The notes beneath the pieces are model-generated. The model saw only the letters and a program-made list of their open reading frames with translations, was not told where the DNA came from and made no database searches. Source: Nostoc sp. UHCC 0302 (lineage in GTDB: Bacteria > Cyanobacteriota > Cyanobacteriia > Cyanobacteriales > Nostocaceae). From it: 64,000 bases of DNA. Below are positions 16,532 through 26,567 of the stretch, piece after piece. The position numbers and the translations under genes were made by a program. The DNA lies in NCBI RefSeq assembly GCF_038096175.1, contig NZ_CP151099.1, positions 3,102,501 through 3,166,500 on the forward strand, written 5' to 3'. Each line of letters begins with the position of its first letter. Positions within the stretch are counted from its first letter, which is position 1.

Positions 16532-17490
16532 CTAGTCTAGTCGAGTTAAAGTGACAATTTCTTCAAAACAAAAGTTATCAACCAGATCAGTAAGGCTTGA
16601 GGCGATGTCAGCATGATTATGGGAAATTTGCTCGATGATTTTCAGAATTTGCTTGCCATCTACCCGGATAGCAGAAGAATGCAACTGTTCAACTAAATCA
16701 GCCCCCAGGACACTTAGAGCAGTAGGAGTTAAGATATATGGCTTATTTTGATCCGCAGGTGGTGTGTTAACTGCTTCATTATAGATATAGCGCACACCAA
16801 GATGCTGAGATATAGTATCAAAAATATCAGCCTCTTGGAATGGCTTACGGATATAGTCATCACAACCAGCAGCTAGGATTGCAGCCCGCTCTGACTCTAA
16901 AGACGAGGCAGTCACAGCTACAATTTTTGTAGCAATACCAGCGGTAGTGCATTTAATACGTTTTGTAGCTTCCAGCCCATTCAGTACTGGTAGCCGCATA
17001 TCCATAAATATTAAGTGCGGCGAGAATTTTTGCCAAACTTCAATTGCTTGTTGACCATCAGTTGCTTGTTGCAGTTCAAAACCAAAACCAGAAAGCAATT
17101 TCATCAGTAGTTGGCGACCTTCAGGCAGGTCATCCACAATTAAAAGCCGATAGTGAGGCTGATTTGGTTGTAGAGCCAAAACGCGACGAGTTGATTGTGG
17201 TGCTTGGCTTTGGGGAGTTTCAACTGAAGATACACAAATATCAAACTTGAAGATACTGCCATATCCCACAGAAGAACTAACAGTAATGTCACCTCCCATC
17301 AATTGTACAAATGAGCGAGCGATCGCCAATCCTAAACCAGTCCTTTGTTGCGATTGAATACCAGTTTGAGTTTGTACAAAGGCTTCAAATAGCTGCTCTA
17401 ACTCATGAGGGTTAATACCAACACCAGTATCTTCAACTTCAAAGTGGATTTTCTGTTGTCCGTTATCTTCTACTGCTAATAATTCATCTA
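16532..17490 (-). pseudogene. C-terminal part (HATPase-REC) of the interrupted Ser/Thr-kinase/histidine-kinase hybrid
   Basis: Reading from the IS630 edge, this fragment starts DELLAVEDNGQQKIHF. It has the ATP-binding G1/G2 boxes of a histidine kinase (EDTGVGINPHE, GLGLAIARSFVQLMGG). A receiver domain follows: LLIVDDLPEGR, phosphoacceptor in LIFMDMRLP, and the Lys in IRKPF. A helical tail of about 90 residues may be HPt-like but has no clear phosphorylatable His motif. It is in frame with the kinase fragment at 18662-22404 once the IS630 element and one TA are removed. It has no start of its own except a GTG inside the IS end. Confidence 0.85.
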
Positions 17491-17530
17491 AGTAGGTAGG
17501 CACCGAAATTTTCTACTATGTAACAAAATC

Positions 17531-18100
17531 TTAAGTTGATAATCTAGAGCTAAATTTTACACGATGTGTGTTGTGATTGTTTTTTTTTCCTCTAGCTTGA
17601 ACACCATTGATGACGGCGTAAGCGAGATCTAGCTCATCATCAAATGCTTGCCCGGATAACTCATCTTTCTTGAGATGTTGCCATTCCAATTCAATTGGAT
17701 TCATTTCTGAGCAATATTTCGGGAGAAAAAAGATGTACAAACCCTGACTTTCCCATTTTTTCCACAATTGTTGAACTTCTTGGCAGCGATGTATTGGCCC
17801 GTTATCTTGCACAATCACGCTGATACGTCCAGTTTCTTGGGCTTGTTTGGCTTCTTTCTCCATCATTTCTATATAAGATTTACGGTCAACACCACCGATA
17901 ACTAAACCGTAAACAAAACTGATTAAAGGTTGGAGAAGCCCGATAATACTTAATCTGCGACCACGGCGTTTAGTCTGTTCTAACCGTTTTTGCTCACCTC
18001 TAAAGTAATATGTATAACTAGGTTCGCTCCACATACAGAACCCTGACTCGTCTAGGTATTTCAGGTCTATTTCACCAGTGGCAGCAGCTAATTCCAACAT
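17531..18100 (-). CDS. IS630 transposase, catalytic (DDE) part
   Basis: This carries the catalytic domain: YLDESGFCMW (first Asp), VIVQDNGPIHRC (second Asp) and LPKYCSEMNPIELEWQHLK (final Glu), the classical IS630 pattern. The open frame continues upstream of the ATG at 18100 (VARANKQADLD..) back to the A7G5 run at 18181-18192. It is therefore most likely made by -1 frameshifting from the HTH frame rather than from its own start. Confidence 0.85.
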   Translation of the reverse strand: MLELAAATGEIDLKYLDESGFCMWSEPSYTYYFRGEQKRLEQTKRRGRRLSIIGLLQPLISFVYGLVIGGVDRKSYIEMMEKEAKQAQETGRISVIVQDNGPIHRCQEVQQLWKKWESQGLYIFFLPKYCSEMNPIELEWQHLKKDELSGQAFDDELDLAYAVINGVQARGKKNNHNTHRVKFSSRLST

Positions 18101-18129
18101 GTCTAGGTCTGCTTGCTTGTTTGCTCGTG

Positions 18130-18585
18130 CTACTGGGTCTTGTTTTCCTTTATGGCTTTTCCTTGTCCGTTTCCAATCGACCCCCTTTTTTTGAGTACCC
18201 GTCTTAATCTGTCGGCACTCATCTCAACGTTGCGTTCTGTTTTCAACTTCAAAGCTAACTGAGAACTATTGTATGTGCGTGGCTCGTTTCTGAGGCATTC
18301 TTCTAAAAATATCATGTCATCCTCAAGCCACTTTGGTTTCCCCCCTCGCCCAGGAGATTCCCAAAGCCCTTCTGTGCCCAGTTTTTGCCATTGATGCAAA
18401 ACTTTTGTGACTGTTTTTTTGTGACAATCAAAGTGATCTGCTATCTTCTCTACATACCAACCATGTGCATTTAGCCTGATTATTTCCGCCCTGTCTTTGA
18501 CTTTCTGTGGTACATCCTGTTTTCTCAGATTTAGTAAAGTTTGGTCTTGCTCAGGAGTCAGAAATACCCTTAAACGCGCACCCAT
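18130..18585 (-). CDS. IS630 transposase, DNA-binding (HTH) part
   Basis: I take ATG 18585 (MGARLRVFLTPEQDQTLL); an upstream ATG at 18609 is also in frame. The protein has an HTH of the winged type (EKIADHFDCHKKTVTKVLHQWQKLGTEGLWESPGRGGKPKW). At the run A7G5 on the - strand (codons CTC AAA AAA AGG GGG) a -1 slip leads into VDWKRTRKSHKGKQDPVARANKQADLDMLEL, joining it to the DDE part. IS630 elements commonly use this device, so this copy may be functional. Confidence 0.8.
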   Translation of the reverse strand: MGARLRVFLTPEQDQTLLNLRKQDVPQKVKDRAEIIRLNAHGWYVEKIADHFDCHKKTVTKVLHQWQKLGTEGLWESPGRGGKPKWLEDDMIFLEECLRNEPRTYNSSQLALKLKTERNVEMSADRLRRVLKKRGSIGNGQGKAIKENKTQ

Positions 18586-18661
18586 ACACCAACTACCTTG
18601 TAGATGCATTATCAGTCTTTACATATCTTAACATAGCTGACTTTTTTGGCACCTACCTACT

Positions 18662-21600
18662 TATTTCACCAGAAATTGCTTGCGATGCTTTGATAACTGT
18701 AGCTAAATCCAAATCTTTGTTTGAGCTAGTGCTGGTTGTCGTCGTAACAGGAGTTGCGGTATCTATGTGTATAGTAGTGCTTCTTTTTTGTGGTGAAGTC
18801 GCCAGCAGATGTGGGTATTTAGCTGACAAATCTTTAACTTTGGCTTTTGCTCCCCAGCGCTTGTAGCAATAGTGTGCCTCTTTCATATAAGTAGAGGCAA
18901 ATTTTGACAAGCCACGCGATTCATAAAATTTGGCTGCTAACTCATAAGCTAATGCTTCTTCTTGGATATATTCGTTTTCAGTTGCGCCAATAATTGCTCT
19001 TTCATAGAATTCTTCAGCCTCAAGGATATTACCTAATACTCTGGCTTTCTCTGCTTCTACCAAGTCGTATTTATGCTGAAAATTCATCGGCGCATATTGC
19101 GCCCAATTTTGCATCTTCTCTTGGTTGCTTGTCACCTTGAGGAGCAGATGTTCTCGTTCTAAACTGGAAGTGAATGGATATGTTGCTATTTGCGACAGAG
19201 AATCGTATAAATAGAATAGAGGAACAGTTATCATTCCTGTCGCGCCTTCTAAATACTGTTCAGTAAAGTTTGCATTTTTTACGGCTTCAGTAAATTCCTC
19301 AAACAGATAACAAAGAATTAGTTTGTGAAGATAAAGGAAATGAAGTGCAGTTTTGCCATTAACAGCCAAATAAAGTGGTAGTGATTCTTCTTCGTTGTAG
19401 ACAACACCAACTAAACGACATGGATTTTCAACTTCTCCAAGCAAGTTAAGGACTACCTGGCGGTGCATTTGGTTTTGACCTAAGTTATTTTCTTGCTCCA
19501 GTTGAGCGATTGCATGGCACCACAAGTCCATCTCCCGTTCGAGCTCTGTCAATTCTAGACCACTAAAATATAAGTTAAGGCATTTAATCATTGCAGCATA
19601 GCTAGCATATTCAAAATCTCCATTTTCTATGCCACTAGAGTACGCTTCTTGTAAAACTGTAATGGTGTCTATAAGATGATTTTTTCCGTGAATTATGCAC
19701 AGTGCAATTATCAGGAATATTTTACATTTGATGTCTCTAATATTAAACTTTTCAACTAGACTTAAAGCCAATTGACTAAATTGATCTGCTCCCTCAATAT
19801 CGTTAGCTACCCCGTTTAAAATCATTCCATAATTAGCATAAGCAAAGGCAGAAAAAGGCGAATTTCCATGTTTGATAGATAAATTCAACTGTTCGCACAC
19901 AATCAGCGGCAATAATGTAGGTACAGCTTGATAGGCAGGACAAATCATATTCGATAAGATACGCATGGTTGCCAACTTGCCTGCTTCTGTCATGCTAGGC
20001 AGCTTTGTTAGCTCCTCTATGCTCCCCCGAGTCAAAGCAGTCTTTGCTTCCTCTAGTTTCTGCTGAACATCCAACGCTGTTGGCAACTCTGGTAAACTTA
20101 TCCCCATTAGCTCTAACGCTTGTATCCCTATTTTGACAGCTTCGACTAGTTTTGTTTGCACCACACAAGTTGCAATTTTAACCTCATAAGTTTTTAGTCG
20201 CTCTAGAGAGGTTTTGGCTTCTTTTAAAACAATCTTTCCCCATCTCTCCATTCCATCAAAGTCCCTGCAAAGGTATGCTGCTTCTGCCGCTTCCTCATGC
20301 AAAACTAAGCTGAGATCGTATTGCTGTTGCCAACTATCATCGGTTAGCAACTCTATCCCCCTAATTAAATATTTCAATGCCGCACTATAAGCTGATGCTG
20401 CTCTTGCTTTCTTCGCTGCCAGCAAATTTAGTTTGACAATTTGCGAACGTTCTGATTGCTCACTGACAAGTTCAACGCCAATATTTAGATGATCCACTAT
20501 CTCAAAGACTTGATCTGATAGTGTCGAGTCTGTAGCCTTCTGCAACAAATTGCGACCGATTTGTAAGTGAAGGATTTGTTTTTGATTTTCCTCAATCAGA
20601 GCATACGCTGCTTGTTGAATGCGGTCATGCAAGAATTTATAATCCTGAATTAATAGTTGAGCATCTAATTCGGATATGGGTAGGATAACTCCTGCGTGAA
20701 CTGCTTCAACTAACGCAGGGTAAAGTTCATCTGGTGATTTTTCACAGATAATAGCGAGTATATTTAAACTAAAATTAGCATCAACGCAAGCTGCCAAACT
20801 TAAGAGGTTCTGCGTTGATTGTGGCAGTTGCTTGAGCTTACCAATCATCAACTCCACCACATTGTCAGTTATATCTCTGGCATGAATTTGAGCGATATTC
20901 CACTGCCAGATGCGACTCGCAAAATCAAAACTCAGCAGATTTTCAGCGTACAGAGTTTTGAGAAACTCATTCACAAAGAAGGGATTCCCATCAGTTTTAT
21001 TTATGACTAACTCTGCTAAAGGTTGAATCCAAGCGGTATCACTATGTAATGTATCGGCAATTAATTGAGCTACAGCCTCCAACCCCAAAGGCTCTAAAGT
21101 AATCTGATTAATTGTTGTTCCCGCTTTTCTCAAATCCTCAAGAGTCATTATTAACCCATGAGTTGAGTTCACTTCCGAGTCTCGATACGCTGCAATGACA
21201 AACAAATATTGTGAAGAGCGATCGCTCATCATCAACTCGATTAATTTGAGTGTTGCCGAGTCTACCCACTGCAAATCATCCAGAAAGATAACTAAAGGAT
21301 GTTCTTTTGCACAAAATACTCGGATAAACTTTTGAAACACTAAATTAAAGCGATTTTGAGCTTCAGTCGCTCCAACTAGAGGGACTGATGCCTGTTTACC
21401 AATTATTAGTTCTAAATTAGGAATCACATCAACAATGATTTGCCCATTGGCACCCAAAGCTGCTTGAATTTTTTCCCGCCATTGTTGCAAAGAAGTCTCT
21501 GGTTCACTGAGCAATTGCCCAATCAAGGACTCAAAGGCACTCACAATTGCAGAGTAAGGAATATTCCGTCCAAACTGGTCAAATTTACCTGTAATGAAAT

Positions 21601-22404
21601 AACCGCGCTTTTGGGTAATCGGTTTATAAATTTCTTGCACTAGGGCTGATTTGCCGATACCAGAATAGCCTGTGATAAGCATCATCTCACTTTCAGGCTT
21701 GCCCTTTGCAGACGCATCTACTACTGAATTTGACCCTGTACTGATTCGCTCAAAACAAGTCAATAACGTCTCAACTTGGGTTTTGCGTCCATAGAGTTTC
21801 TGCGGAATCTGAAACTTATCATAAATATCGTGACTACCTAATTGAAACGCTTCCATTCCACCTGTGTCTTCTAGCTGGTGGAGACATTCTTCTAAATCTG
21901 CCTTGATTCCCCAAGCACTTTGATACCGCTCCTCGGCATTTTTCGCCATTAATTTCATAATGATGCCGGAGACAACTTTAGGAATTTCTGCATTCACCTG
22001 ATGAGGTGGAACAGGCTCAAGAGCAATATGACAATGCACCAATTCCAGTACATCTGTTGCGACAAACGGCAATTGCCCAACTAGCAGTTCGTAGAAGGTG
22101 ACTCCTAATGAGTAAAAATCCGTGCGGTAATCTAACATCCGGTTCATTCTCCCGGTTTGCTCCGGCGAGATATAAGCGACGGTGCCTTCTAGGACATTAG
22201 GGTTTTTAAAACTCGGATTTGTGCGCGCAAATCGCGTCGCAATCCCAAAATCGATAATTTTCACTATCCCAGTAGCTCTGTTGAGAACGATATTACTGGG
22301 GTTAATGTCCTTATGGATGACATTACTGCTGTGAATCTTACCCAATATCTCTGCAATCTGAATCGCCAAACGCAAGAAATCAGCCAAGGGCATCGGGTTA
22401 AATA
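18662..22404 (-). pseudogene. Middle part of interrupted Ser/Thr kinase-AAA sensor protein
   Basis: This starts within the kinase domain (FNPMPLADFLRLAIQ). It carries the catalytic loop HKDINPSN, IIDFGIA (DFG) and SPEQTGRMNRMLDYRTDFYSLGVTFYELL, then the AAA-type P-loop TGYSGIGKSALVQE and Walker B IFLDDLQWVDS. About 600 residues of helical TPR-like repeats follow. It ends AISGEI where the IS630 element begins. It is colinear with the intact protein at 57665-63604 to that point. The N-terminus lies beyond the 1135-bp IS at 22405, the C-terminus beyond the IS630. Without them the reading frame is open across both junctions. Confidence 0.9.
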
Positions 22405-23539
22405 AACTTGTCCGAAATATTAACTTAGGAAAAGAAAAATGGTAAAACGTTAGATTGGGCGTCTACCATTTTCCACAATTAGTTATGATTTTAGATTATA
22501 TACAAAAGTATCCACTACGAACAAAACAGATTTTAGGGATTAGTTACGAACAATTGCAATCACTGCTAAATTGCGCCTTAAAACGAAATCGATACATCAA
22601 AGCTAAACAAGAGAGTCATAAAATTAGAATTAATGCGGCTGGTGGTGGTCGTCCCGAAAAGTTATCAACCGAAGAACAAGTATGTTTATGTCTATTTTAT
22701 CTAAGACAGATGCCAACATTCCAAGTATTAGGAATGCTATTTGGTGTTTCCAAAACCGAAGCTAATGATACATTTCACGACTGGATACCAATTCTTCGTG
22801 ATATATTACCTGCTAGTTTATTAGAACAAGTATCAAATAATGAAAGTGATTTACTATTTGTTCAAGAAGTATTAACAAATTTTAGGCTATTAGTCGATAG
22901 CTTAGAACAGCCAATATATAGGGATTCTGACCAAAAAGAGCAACAGAAATATTTTTCTGGAAAGAAGAGACAACATACATTAAAAAGTCTGATAATTGGC
23001 ATACCAGAAGGCAAAGATATTGTAGAGGTAGAAGTAGGTGTTCCTGGGCCAACAGCAGATATAAAATTGTTTCGTCAATCTCAAAATAAATTTGATAAAT
23101 CTCAACCCTTTTCAGGTGATAAAGGCTTTCAAGGAGGTGAGAATATCACTACTCCTCATAAAAAGAAACCAAAACGAGAATTAACTCAACAGCAAAAAGA
23201 TGAAAATAAGGCTTTATCTAGTAATCGGATATTCATTGAACATTTGATTCGATTACTTAAAATATTCCGCATAGCCTCACAAAGATTTCGCTTAAAGCTT
23301 GAGACGTATGAGCAGATTATTTTAACAGTTTGCGGATTAGTTAGGTTAAGAATTGGTAGCTTAGTTCTGCCAACTTAGCTAGTAGCAAAAATCATAAATT
23401 TTTAGAAATTAGGAGTTAATTTTTATGCCTCTAAATTATCACTAACTATCTCAAAGCCTTATAATTACGTATTTACGAAGATATCAAAGTTTTGCCCCAA
23501 AGCTTTGAACAGTCTGGCTTTGGAATTTTCGGACAAGTC
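22405..23539 (+). mobile_element. IS5-like insertion sequence, copy 1, 1135 bp
   Basis: Comparison with the inverted copy at 24304-25438 defines the ends: AACTTGTCCGAAA on one side and the complement of GACTTGTCCGAAA on the other. TA is duplicated at 22403-22404 and 23540-23541. The transposase is on the + strand. It disrupts the Ser/Thr kinase gene after codon 101. The two copies encode identical transposases, so the insertions are recent. Confidence 0.9.
22485..23378 (+). CDS. Transposase of IS copy 1 (DDE_Tnp_4 type)
   Basis: I take ATG 22485 (MILDYIQKYPLRTK); an in-frame TTG at 22455 would add 10 residues. The N-terminal part holds an HTH_Tnp_4-like helix pair (LSTEEQVCLCLFYLRQMPTFQVLGMLFGVSKTEAN). 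The catalytic part has LVDSLEQPIYRD, GPTADIKLF, SGDKGFQGGENI and IFIEHLIRLLKIFRIASQRFR, in the order of DDE_Tnp_4 transposases. It is identical to the copy at 24465-25358. Confidence 0.88.
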   Translation: MILDYIQKYPLRTKQILGISYEQLQSLLNCALKRNRYIKAKQESHKIRINAAGGGRPEKLSTEEQVCLCLFYLRQMPTFQVLGMLFGVSKTEANDTFHDWIPILRDILPASLLEQVSNNESDLLFVQEVLTNFRLLVDSLEQPIYRDSDQKEQQKYFSGKKRQHTLKSLIIGIPEGKDIVEVEVGVPGPTADIKLFRQSQNKFDKSQPFSGDKGFQGGENITTPHKKKPKRELTQQQKDENKALSSNRIFIEHLIRLLKIFRIASQRFRLKLETYEQIILTVCGLVRLRIGSLVLPT

Positions 23540-23842
23540 TAATGCCAGGAATTCAGAACGCAATTTTGCTAATGACTCTCCGCCAAAATCCTCCAACAGC
23601 ATCACGAGTGTTCGTTGATATTCTTGGATGCTATAAACCTTTATCACTCCTTCTACATTTAAAGAACGAGTGATTTCATATTCCTGTTTGTAACGTGTAA
23701 GTTCCCCAGGGGTGGGATAGTCCTGTTTGAGGACTTTGAGAATGATTGGTGTATTCTCTTCCTTGCTTACCCCTCGGTAGACAACTGAATTCGCGCTTAA
23801 GTATATTTGGGAGTGAACCTCAATGTTCGGGAGAGTAATCAT
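23540..23842 (-). pseudogene. N-terminal part of interrupted Ser/Thr kinase sensor
   Basis: The ATG at 23842 (MITLPNIEVHSQIYL) follows GAGGA at 10 nt and aligns with the start of the intact relative at 57665 (MIALPGIAIQSKIYE). It has the kinase N-lobe: the ATP-site strand SANSVVYRG, the Lys in IILKVLK, and ITRSLNVEGVIKVY..RTLVMLLEDFGGESL. The IS copy 1 cuts it after EFLAL. Translation now runs into the IS and stops at 23465. Confidence 0.88.
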
Positions 23843-24290
23843 TACTAGTATCCTCGGTTCAATTCCACACAAGACTCAAAACCAACAAGACTTAAGGATT
23901 ATTCTTCAACCTTCCTTAGTAAAAGTCAATTTGCACACGGTCGGTTTCAACAAAAAGTTAATCAACTCGCAAGTGACAAATGTAATGCTCTCGACGTGAC
24001 ATTTATTCGATGTCAGCAGATATTTATTTTGGCTAATTTAGAGTTATCGATTCCCCGGAGAAATCAAATCCAAACCACCTTACCACAAAACTTCTGCAAT
24101 AAACTTTCATGAGTTTTAACCTGCAAGGATACATTAGGCTTGTGGGTTAAATATGATTGCTGTTATCTCGGAATTGATACAACTTGTATACCCTATATAT
24201 TTATCAACTAATCCTGCTATTTCCCGTCAAAAAACCAGTTCAGTCAATAAGCTCAGCTTTGCAATTTTACCTCATGATTTATAATTACTT
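23843..24290. promoter_or_regulatory. Divergent promoter region with two palindromes
   Basis: This 448-bp gap separates the two divergent signalling genes. TGACAT-N7-ATGTCA lies at 23997-24015, with further GTGACA half sites at about 23973 and 23996. Towards the + gene, TTGATA (24174-24179) and TATATT (24196-24201) are 16 bp apart. The perfect palindrome ATACAACTTGTAT (24177-24189) overlaps the -35 box and the spacer, as an operator would. Confidence 0.4.
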
Positions 24291-24303
24291 ATGAACAACA
24301 CTA
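24291..24303 (+). pseudogene. First four codons of the REC-histidine kinase gene, cut off by IS copy 2
   Basis: ATGAACAACACTA (24291-24303) reads M-N-N-T plus the first base of the next codon. Removing the IS and one TA joins it in frame to the sequence at 25441 (VYSSELDINSTQFKGDILIVDD). The combined length is 1140 bp, exactly 380 codons with the stop. Confidence 0.75.
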
Positions 24304-25438
24304 GACTTGTCCGAAAATTCCAAAGCCAGACTGTTCAAAGCTTTGGGGCAAAACTTTGATATCTTCGTAAATACGTAATTATAAGGCTTTGAGATAGTTA
24401 GTGATAATTTAGAGGCATAAAAATTAACTCCTAATTTCTAAAAATTTATGATTTTTGCTACTAGCTAAGTTGGCAGAACTAAGCTACCAATTCTTAACCT
24501 AACTAATCCGCAAACTGTTAAAATAATCTGCTCATACGTCTCAAGCTTTAAGCGAAATCTTTGTGAGGCTATGCGGAATATTTTAAGTAATCGAATCAAA
24601 TGTTCAATGAATATCCGATTACTAGATAAAGCCTTATTTTCATCTTTTTGCTGTTGAGTTAATTCTCGTTTTGGTTTCTTTTTATGAGGAGTAGTGATAT
24701 TCTCACCTCCTTGAAAGCCTTTATCACCTGAAAAGGGTTGAGATTTATCAAATTTATTTTGAGATTGACGAAACAATTTTATATCTGCTGTTGGCCCAGG
24801 AACACCTACTTCTACCTCTACAATATCTTTGCCTTCTGGTATGCCAATTATCAGACTTTTTAATGTATGTTGTCTCTTCTTTCCAGAAAAATATTTCTGT
24901 TGCTCTTTTTGGTCAGAATCCCTATATATTGGCTGTTCTAAGCTATCGACTAATAGCCTAAAATTTGTTAATACTTCTTGAACAAATAGTAAATCACTTT
25001 CATTATTTGATACTTGTTCTAATAAACTAGCAGGTAATATATCACGAAGAATTGGTATCCAGTCGTGAAATGTATCATTAGCTTCGGTTTTGGAAACACC
25101 AAATAGCATTCCTAATACTTGGAATGTTGGCATCTGTCTTAGATAAAATAGACATAAACATACTTGTTCTTCGGTTGATAACTTTTCGGGACGACCACCA
25201 CCAGCCGCATTAATTCTAATTTTATGACTCTCTTGTTTAGCTTTGATGTATCGATTTCGTTTTAAGGCGCAATTTAGCAGTGATTGCAATTGTTCGTAAC
25301 TAATCCCTAAAATCTGTTTTGTTCGTAGTGGATACTTTTGTATATAATCTAAAATCATAACTAATTGTGGAAAATGGTAGACGCCCAATCTAACGTTTTA
25401 CCATTTTTCTTTTCCTAAGTTAATATTTCGGACAAGTT
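24304..25438 (-). mobile_element. IS5-like insertion sequence, copy 2, 1135 bp, inverted
   Basis: It has the same length and encodes the same transposase as the copy at 22405-23539, in opposite orientation and 764 bp away. TA is duplicated at 24302-24303 and 25439-25440. It separates the ATG and four codons of the sensor kinase gene from the rest. Confidence 0.9.
24465..25358 (-). CDS. Transposase of IS copy 2 (DDE_Tnp_4 type)
   Basis: The same 297-residue protein as in copy 1, taking ATG 25358 on the - strand; a TTG at 25388 is the alternative start. HTH and DDE motifs are the same as in copy 1. No damage is visible, so both copies may be active. Confidence 0.88.
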   Translation of the reverse strand: MILDYIQKYPLRTKQILGISYEQLQSLLNCALKRNRYIKAKQESHKIRINAAGGGRPEKLSTEEQVCLCLFYLRQMPTFQVLGMLFGVSKTEANDTFHDWIPILRDILPASLLEQVSNNESDLLFVQEVLTNFRLLVDSLEQPIYRDSDQKEQQKYFSGKKRQHTLKSLIIGIPEGKDIVEVEVGVPGPTADIKLFRQSQNKFDKSQPFSGDKGFQGGENITTPHKKKPKRELTQQQKDENKALSSNRIFIEHLIRLLKIFRIASQRFRLKLETYEQIILTVCGLVRLRIGSLVLPT

Positions 25439-25440
25439 TA

Positions 25441-26567
25441 CTGTATATTCCTCTGAACTCGACATCAATTCTACTCAATTCAAAGGAGACATTCTCATCG
25501 TTGATGACAAGCCGGACAACCTTCGGTTATTATCCGGCTTGTTGAGCGATCGCGGCTGTGATGTACGGGCAGTCATGAGTGGTTCAGCTGCTCTTATGGG
25601 AGCTCAAGCACAACCACCAGATTTAATTCTCTTAGATATTAATATGCCTGGGATGGATGGCTACGACGTCTGTCAACATCTCAAAGCCAATCCCCTGACT
25701 CAAGATATTCCTGTGATCTTCATCAGTGCGCTCAACGAAGTTTTGGATAAAGTCAAAGCTTTTGAAGTTGGAGGTATTGATTACATCACAAAACCGTTTC
25801 AAGAAGAGGAAGTCTTCGCTCGCATTCAAACTCAACTCTCTCTTCGCCAGATGCAAAGGATATTAAAAGCACAAAATCACCATTTACAACAAACACAAGC
25901 AGAGCTTCAAAGACTACTAATCCAAGAACAGGAACTGAACGGGCGCATTGAAGAAATGGCGGCATTAGAAGAGCGCAATCGCATCGCTCGCGATATTCAT
26001 GATTCCTTGGGACACTCCTTAGTGGCGCTGAACATTCAAATGGAAACGGCGCTTAACCTTTGGAAAGATGCTCCACAAAAGGCTTATGAATTTCTTGCTG
26101 AAGCCAAACAATTAGGTTCTCAGGCTTTGAATACTGTTCGCAAATCTGTTGCCGATATGCGGGCAGATCCTTTACAAGGCCAGTTGTTGGAGGTAGCGAT
26201 CGCCTCTCTTACCCAGGAATTTCACCATACCACAGGAATTGCACCCGAATGTCAGATTAATCTATCTGTGCCTTTCTCTAACTCAGTCAATACCGCTGTG
26301 TATCGCATCATACAAGAGGGTTTGACAAATATTTGTAAGTACGCTGAAGCTACAACAGTTGGCTTACAGATTCAAACTACACCTACTGAACTTTTACTCA
26401 TACTACAAGATAACGGTAGGGGTTTCTGTCTTAATGGAAACCATACTGGCTTTGGGCTACAGGGGATGCGCGAACGAGCCCTGGCACTAGCTGGACAACT
26501 GGAAGTTACTAGCGAGCTTGGCAATGGTTGTAAAATTACAGCCAAATTCCCTAAAATAACACTATGA
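25441..26567 (+). pseudogene. REC-histidine kinase (HisKA_3), start lost to IS copy 2
   Basis: The reading frame begins at the IS edge with VYSSELD and gives a receiver domain: DILIVDDKPDNLR acidic pocket, LILLDINMPGMDG phosphoacceptor, YITKPF Lys. A coiled-coil linker follows. Next come a HisKA_3 dimerisation domain with H in EERNRIARDIHDSLGHS and a HATPase (IIQEGLTNICKYA, LQDNGRGF, GFGLQGMRERA). The only usual start codon left before the body is a TTG at 25539, which would remove the acidic pocket; the kinase part might still be made. The gene overlaps the NarL-type regulator by 4 bp. It is the cognate sensor by arrangement. Confidence 0.85.

Larger units (their letters stand above)
17491..18661 (-). 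mobile_element. IS630-family insertion sequence, 1171 bp, TA target duplication
   Basis: The ends are imperfect inverted repeats (AGTAGGTAGGCACCGAAA at 17491 and, on the other strand, AGTAGGTAGGTGCCAAAA ending at 18661). They are flanked by TA at 17489-17490 and 18662-18663. It carries a two-frame DDE transposase. TA duplication is the hallmark of the IS630/Tc1 group. It interrupts the hybrid kinase gene. Confidence 0.85.

Noticed and set aside
22405-25438. Composite transposon carrying cargo between the two IS copies
   Set aside because: The segment between them is the native divergent promoter and gene starts; each IS has its own TA duplication, showing separate insertions.
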